Of a stretch of DNA of 44,542 nt, positions 42,486 through 44,542 are shown one piece after another. Position numbers and translations under genes: made by a program. This DNA comes from Candidatus Micrarchaeota archaeon CG1_02_55_22 (GTDB taxonomy: Archaea > Micrarchaeota > Micrarchaeia > Norongarragalinales > UBA97). Below the pieces are notes generated by a model. The model ran no database searches. It saw only the letters and a list, made by a program, of their open reading frames with translations, and was not told where the DNA came from. The stretch lies in the NCBI GenBank assembly GCA_001871595.1, contig MNVH01000069.1, positions 1-44,542 of the forward strand. Direction: 5' to 3'. The number at the start of each line of letters is the position of its first letter. Within the stretch, counting starts at the first letter, position 1.

Positions 42486-43595
42486 TTAAAGGCCTACGAG
42501 CACTGCGTACCCCTTTCTTAAGAGGAGCAGTCCCGCCGCGAGGGGTAGTTCCTTTGTTTTGCCGTCTTCGAGCTCGAAAGTTGTCCCGCCGAACTCTAAT
42601 GCTAGAGTTTTGTTTGGCGTGACTTCGATTGCACCCCTGAACGCGACCGCGTCCTTGTCTGGCGCGAATGCGTCGAGGGACTGTAAAACTTTCGCCGTGA
42701 GGCACGAGTCGCCGTGAAGCGTGTTGGGTATGCGTATTAGACGGGATAAGTCGAACGTCACGGGCGCGTCGAGTTCGACGCGTGTCTTGCGGATTGCTTC
42801 GGTGGCTAGTGCGGTGAATGATTTTTCGAGGTTTTTCCAGCTCCAATCCCCCCGCTCGAGGCGGGAGGCGAGTTCGGCGTTGTTTTGGGCGGCGTGTTTG
42901 GCGGTGCGTGAGCCTGCACCCATAGCACGCCAGGCTTGCGTGTCCGCGGTCAAGGCGAATTGTTGGGCGTAGTTGAAGACTTTTTTTGACCAGCCGGATG
43001 ATGCGGCCGACGGTCCGACGAGTGCGCCGGCTTGCTTGGTGACGAGTTTTTCTGGCGAAACTTCGAGTGCGCCGGCGTAGTCGCACAACTCTTTGCGCGC
43101 CGCGCTTGAAAGTTGTTGCACGGCGGGCGTGCGGATGTGAAAGTGGTAGCCCTTGCTGCCGGAGAAGTTTATGGCCACGTCACTCTTGCCGAAACCGTAG
43201 TCTTTGAGGAGGAATTCATCGTAGAAGCGAGCGGCGTCTTGACGTGCGCGTTCGAGGCAGTGCGGACAAAAGGCGGCGCCGTGCTTTTCAGGGTGTTCTT
43301 CAGCGTAGGTCTTGTCGAGGTCGAACACTAAATCGGCGCTAACAAAGCCCTTGTTCGGCATTGGTTTTGCTGCGGGGCGTTCGTAGCGGGCGGCGGAATA
43401 GGATGCGTAGAGTGGTGCGTCTTGGATCAGAAAATCTCGCAGGGCGTCGTTTGACGGGAAGGAGACGTGGCGAAAATCGATTTTGCCGTTTACGCCGGCG
43501 CCGTATTCGCGCGAGCGGGCTTCGGGCACGTTGATTGAGTCGCGGTGCTTGGCGTAGTACTCGGAAAACTTTTGCTGGAAGAAGGAAGTGTTCAT
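42486..43595 (-). CDS. priS: DNA primase small (catalytic) subunit PriS
   Basis: 'REYGAGVNGKIDFRHVSF', 'SADLVFDLDKTY', 'CPHCLERA', 'INFSGSKGYHFHIRTP', 'DLSRLIRIPNTLHGDSCL'. Confidence 0.96.
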   Translation of the reverse strand: MNTSFFQQKFSEYYAKHRDSINVPEARSREYGAGVNGKIDFRHVSFPSNDALRDFLIQDAPLYASYSAARYERPAAKPMPNKGFVSADLVFDLDKTYAEEHPEKHGAAFCPHCLERARQDAARFYDEFLLKDYGFGKSDVAINFSGSKGYHFHIRTPAVQQLSSAARKELCDYAGALEVSPEKLVTKQAGALVGPSAASSGWSKKVFNYAQQFALTADTQAWRAMGAGSRTAKHAAQNNAELASRLERGDWSWKNLEKSFTALATEAIRKTRVELDAPVTFDLSRLIRIPNTLHGDSCLTAKVLQSLDAFAPDKDAVAFRGAIEVTPNKTLALEFGGTTFELEDGKTKELPLAAGLLLLRKGYAVLVGL

Positions 43596-44542
43596 GCTAG
43601 CTCACTTTTTACAGGCGTTTTTGCGGGCGGGGGTCTGCGCAAAGATATGGGACACTTTCCGGCGGAGCATTCCGGCAAATCGGCGAGGCCGTGCTCCCGT
43701 TGGTACTTGCAGGAAAAGTTTATGTTGCGTTTGTAGACCCAGTCGCGCGAGGCCAGCGCTTCCCGCGGGGTGAAGGGGCGTTGGCTTGGGGGGTTGGCGT
43801 CAACGAAGGACTGCATTACTGTTGTCGATTCGTCGAGTGAGAGGCCGTCGAGCTTGCAGGCGATTGCGAGGGACATGCTGGCGTAGTAACGGTGGCCTTC
43901 GGGCACGCCGGAAAGCATTTTTTGTATGCACGGCAGCGCAAGGTATTTCCCGGAATAGGTCTTGCGTTCGATTGGTGGGAACTTTTCGCGTAGTTCTTCG
44001 CGGAGCGAGACGGCTACCGCCGCGGCGTCGCGCGAGTATTCTTTTACGCGGGGCTCGGTGCGTGCTTTACGGTAGACCACGTTGCGGACGACGTCGAGGA
44101 GCTCGCCTTGGGAGAGAAGTATGTGTCCGTCGGTCACGCTGCGTTTGGAAAGGTTTTCAGCGTTTTGGGAGAGGTATTCGATGACCTGTACTTTGGCGGA
44201 GTAGTCCCCGGACTCGTTGAACTCTATTTTTGGGAAGAAGTCGCGGGCGACGTCGACGAGTTCCCCCGGGTTTTCTGTCAGCAGCTGTATTGCTTGGCGT
44301 GCTTCGCCTTTTGCAAAGGCACGCCAGTAGTACTCGCATCCTGCTGCGCAGAGGAGCATTCGAGCGATTGCGTAGGAGAGCACGTTTTGGGAGACGGTTT
44401 GCGGCGAACGGTGCGCAGAAACGTCGTTTTTTGGGATGCCGCGGGCGATTGAAGCGAGTACGCGGTTGCGGCCGCGTTCAAGGTCTTCCCGAATGGGTTC
44501 TGCGGCGTTTCGGGCGATGACGTTGCGCGCGGCTGAAAGGAA
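43592..44542 (-). CDS. priL: DNA primase large subunit PriL (N-terminus beyond the right edge)
   Basis: Open frame continues upstream of the 44383 start to the window edge (FLSAARNVIARNAAEPIREDLERGRNRVLASIARG...). Fe-S cluster Cys pattern: PCIQKML, IACKL, CKYQREHG, CSAGKCP. ATGA overlap with priS. Confidence 0.92.
   Translation of the reverse strand, partial: FLSAARNVIARNAAEPIREDLERGRNRVLASIARGIPKNDVSAHRSPQTVSQNVLSYAIARMLLCAAGCEYYWRAFAKGEARQAIQLLTENPGELVDVARDFFPKIEFNESGDYSAKVQVIEYLSQNAENLSKRSVTDGHILLSQGELLDVVRNVVYRKARTEPRVKEYSRDAAAVAVSLREELREKFPPIERKTYSGKYLALPCIQKMLSGVPEGHRYYASMSLAIACKLDGLSLDESTTVMQSFVDANPPSQRPFTPREALASRDWVYKRNINFSCKYQREHGLADLPECSAGKCPISLRRPPPAKTPVKSELA

Noticed and set aside
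1-44542. CRISPR arrays, cas genes, rRNA operons, IS elements with transposase
   Set aside because: Looked for regularly spaced repeats, Cas/transposase motifs and rRNA signatures; none seen. The only mobile-type elements found are the intein, the free-standing HEG and TA cassettes.

Overview
This window is archaeal chromosome, probably DPANN-like judging by small dense operons, leaderless or short-leader TATA promoters and many GTG/TTG starts. The lineage is inferred, not demonstrated. It opens with two surface/secreted proteins: one of at least 829 aa that may run off the left edge, and a single-TM protein of 3527 aa with Ig-like and Cys-rich modules. From about 13.4 to 22.5 kb, five type II toxin-antitoxin modules are interleaved with secF-secD, a GNAT acetyltransferase, an SppA-like S49 peptidase and a carS-archaeosortase pair. 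Fossil toxin 3' ends and a 5' tRNA-like fragment lie around this region. Next come an HEG/tRNA-His/hisS unit, DUF92, NAC, archease, ahcY, an NAD kinase with an apparent CxxC...CxxC insertion, and DUF2073 with an Era-like GTPase. A thioredoxin-fold/Cys-rich exported protein that has lost its CxxC sits beside a membrane-anchored winged-helix regulator. An EndoQ-family PHP endonuclease gene is interrupted by a 367-aa LAGLIDADG intein. The right end is an informational cluster: PAC2, Nop10, aIF2-alpha, GINS, PriS and PriL (truncated). The strongest leads are the carS-archaeosortase pair, the EndoQ intein, the HEG/tRNA-His/hisS arrangement, the TA cluster with toxin-tail scars and operator repeats, the CxxC-less DsbA-like protein, and the NAD kinase insertion. 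No CRISPR array or rRNA was seen. All family assignments come from reading motifs; no database search was run.
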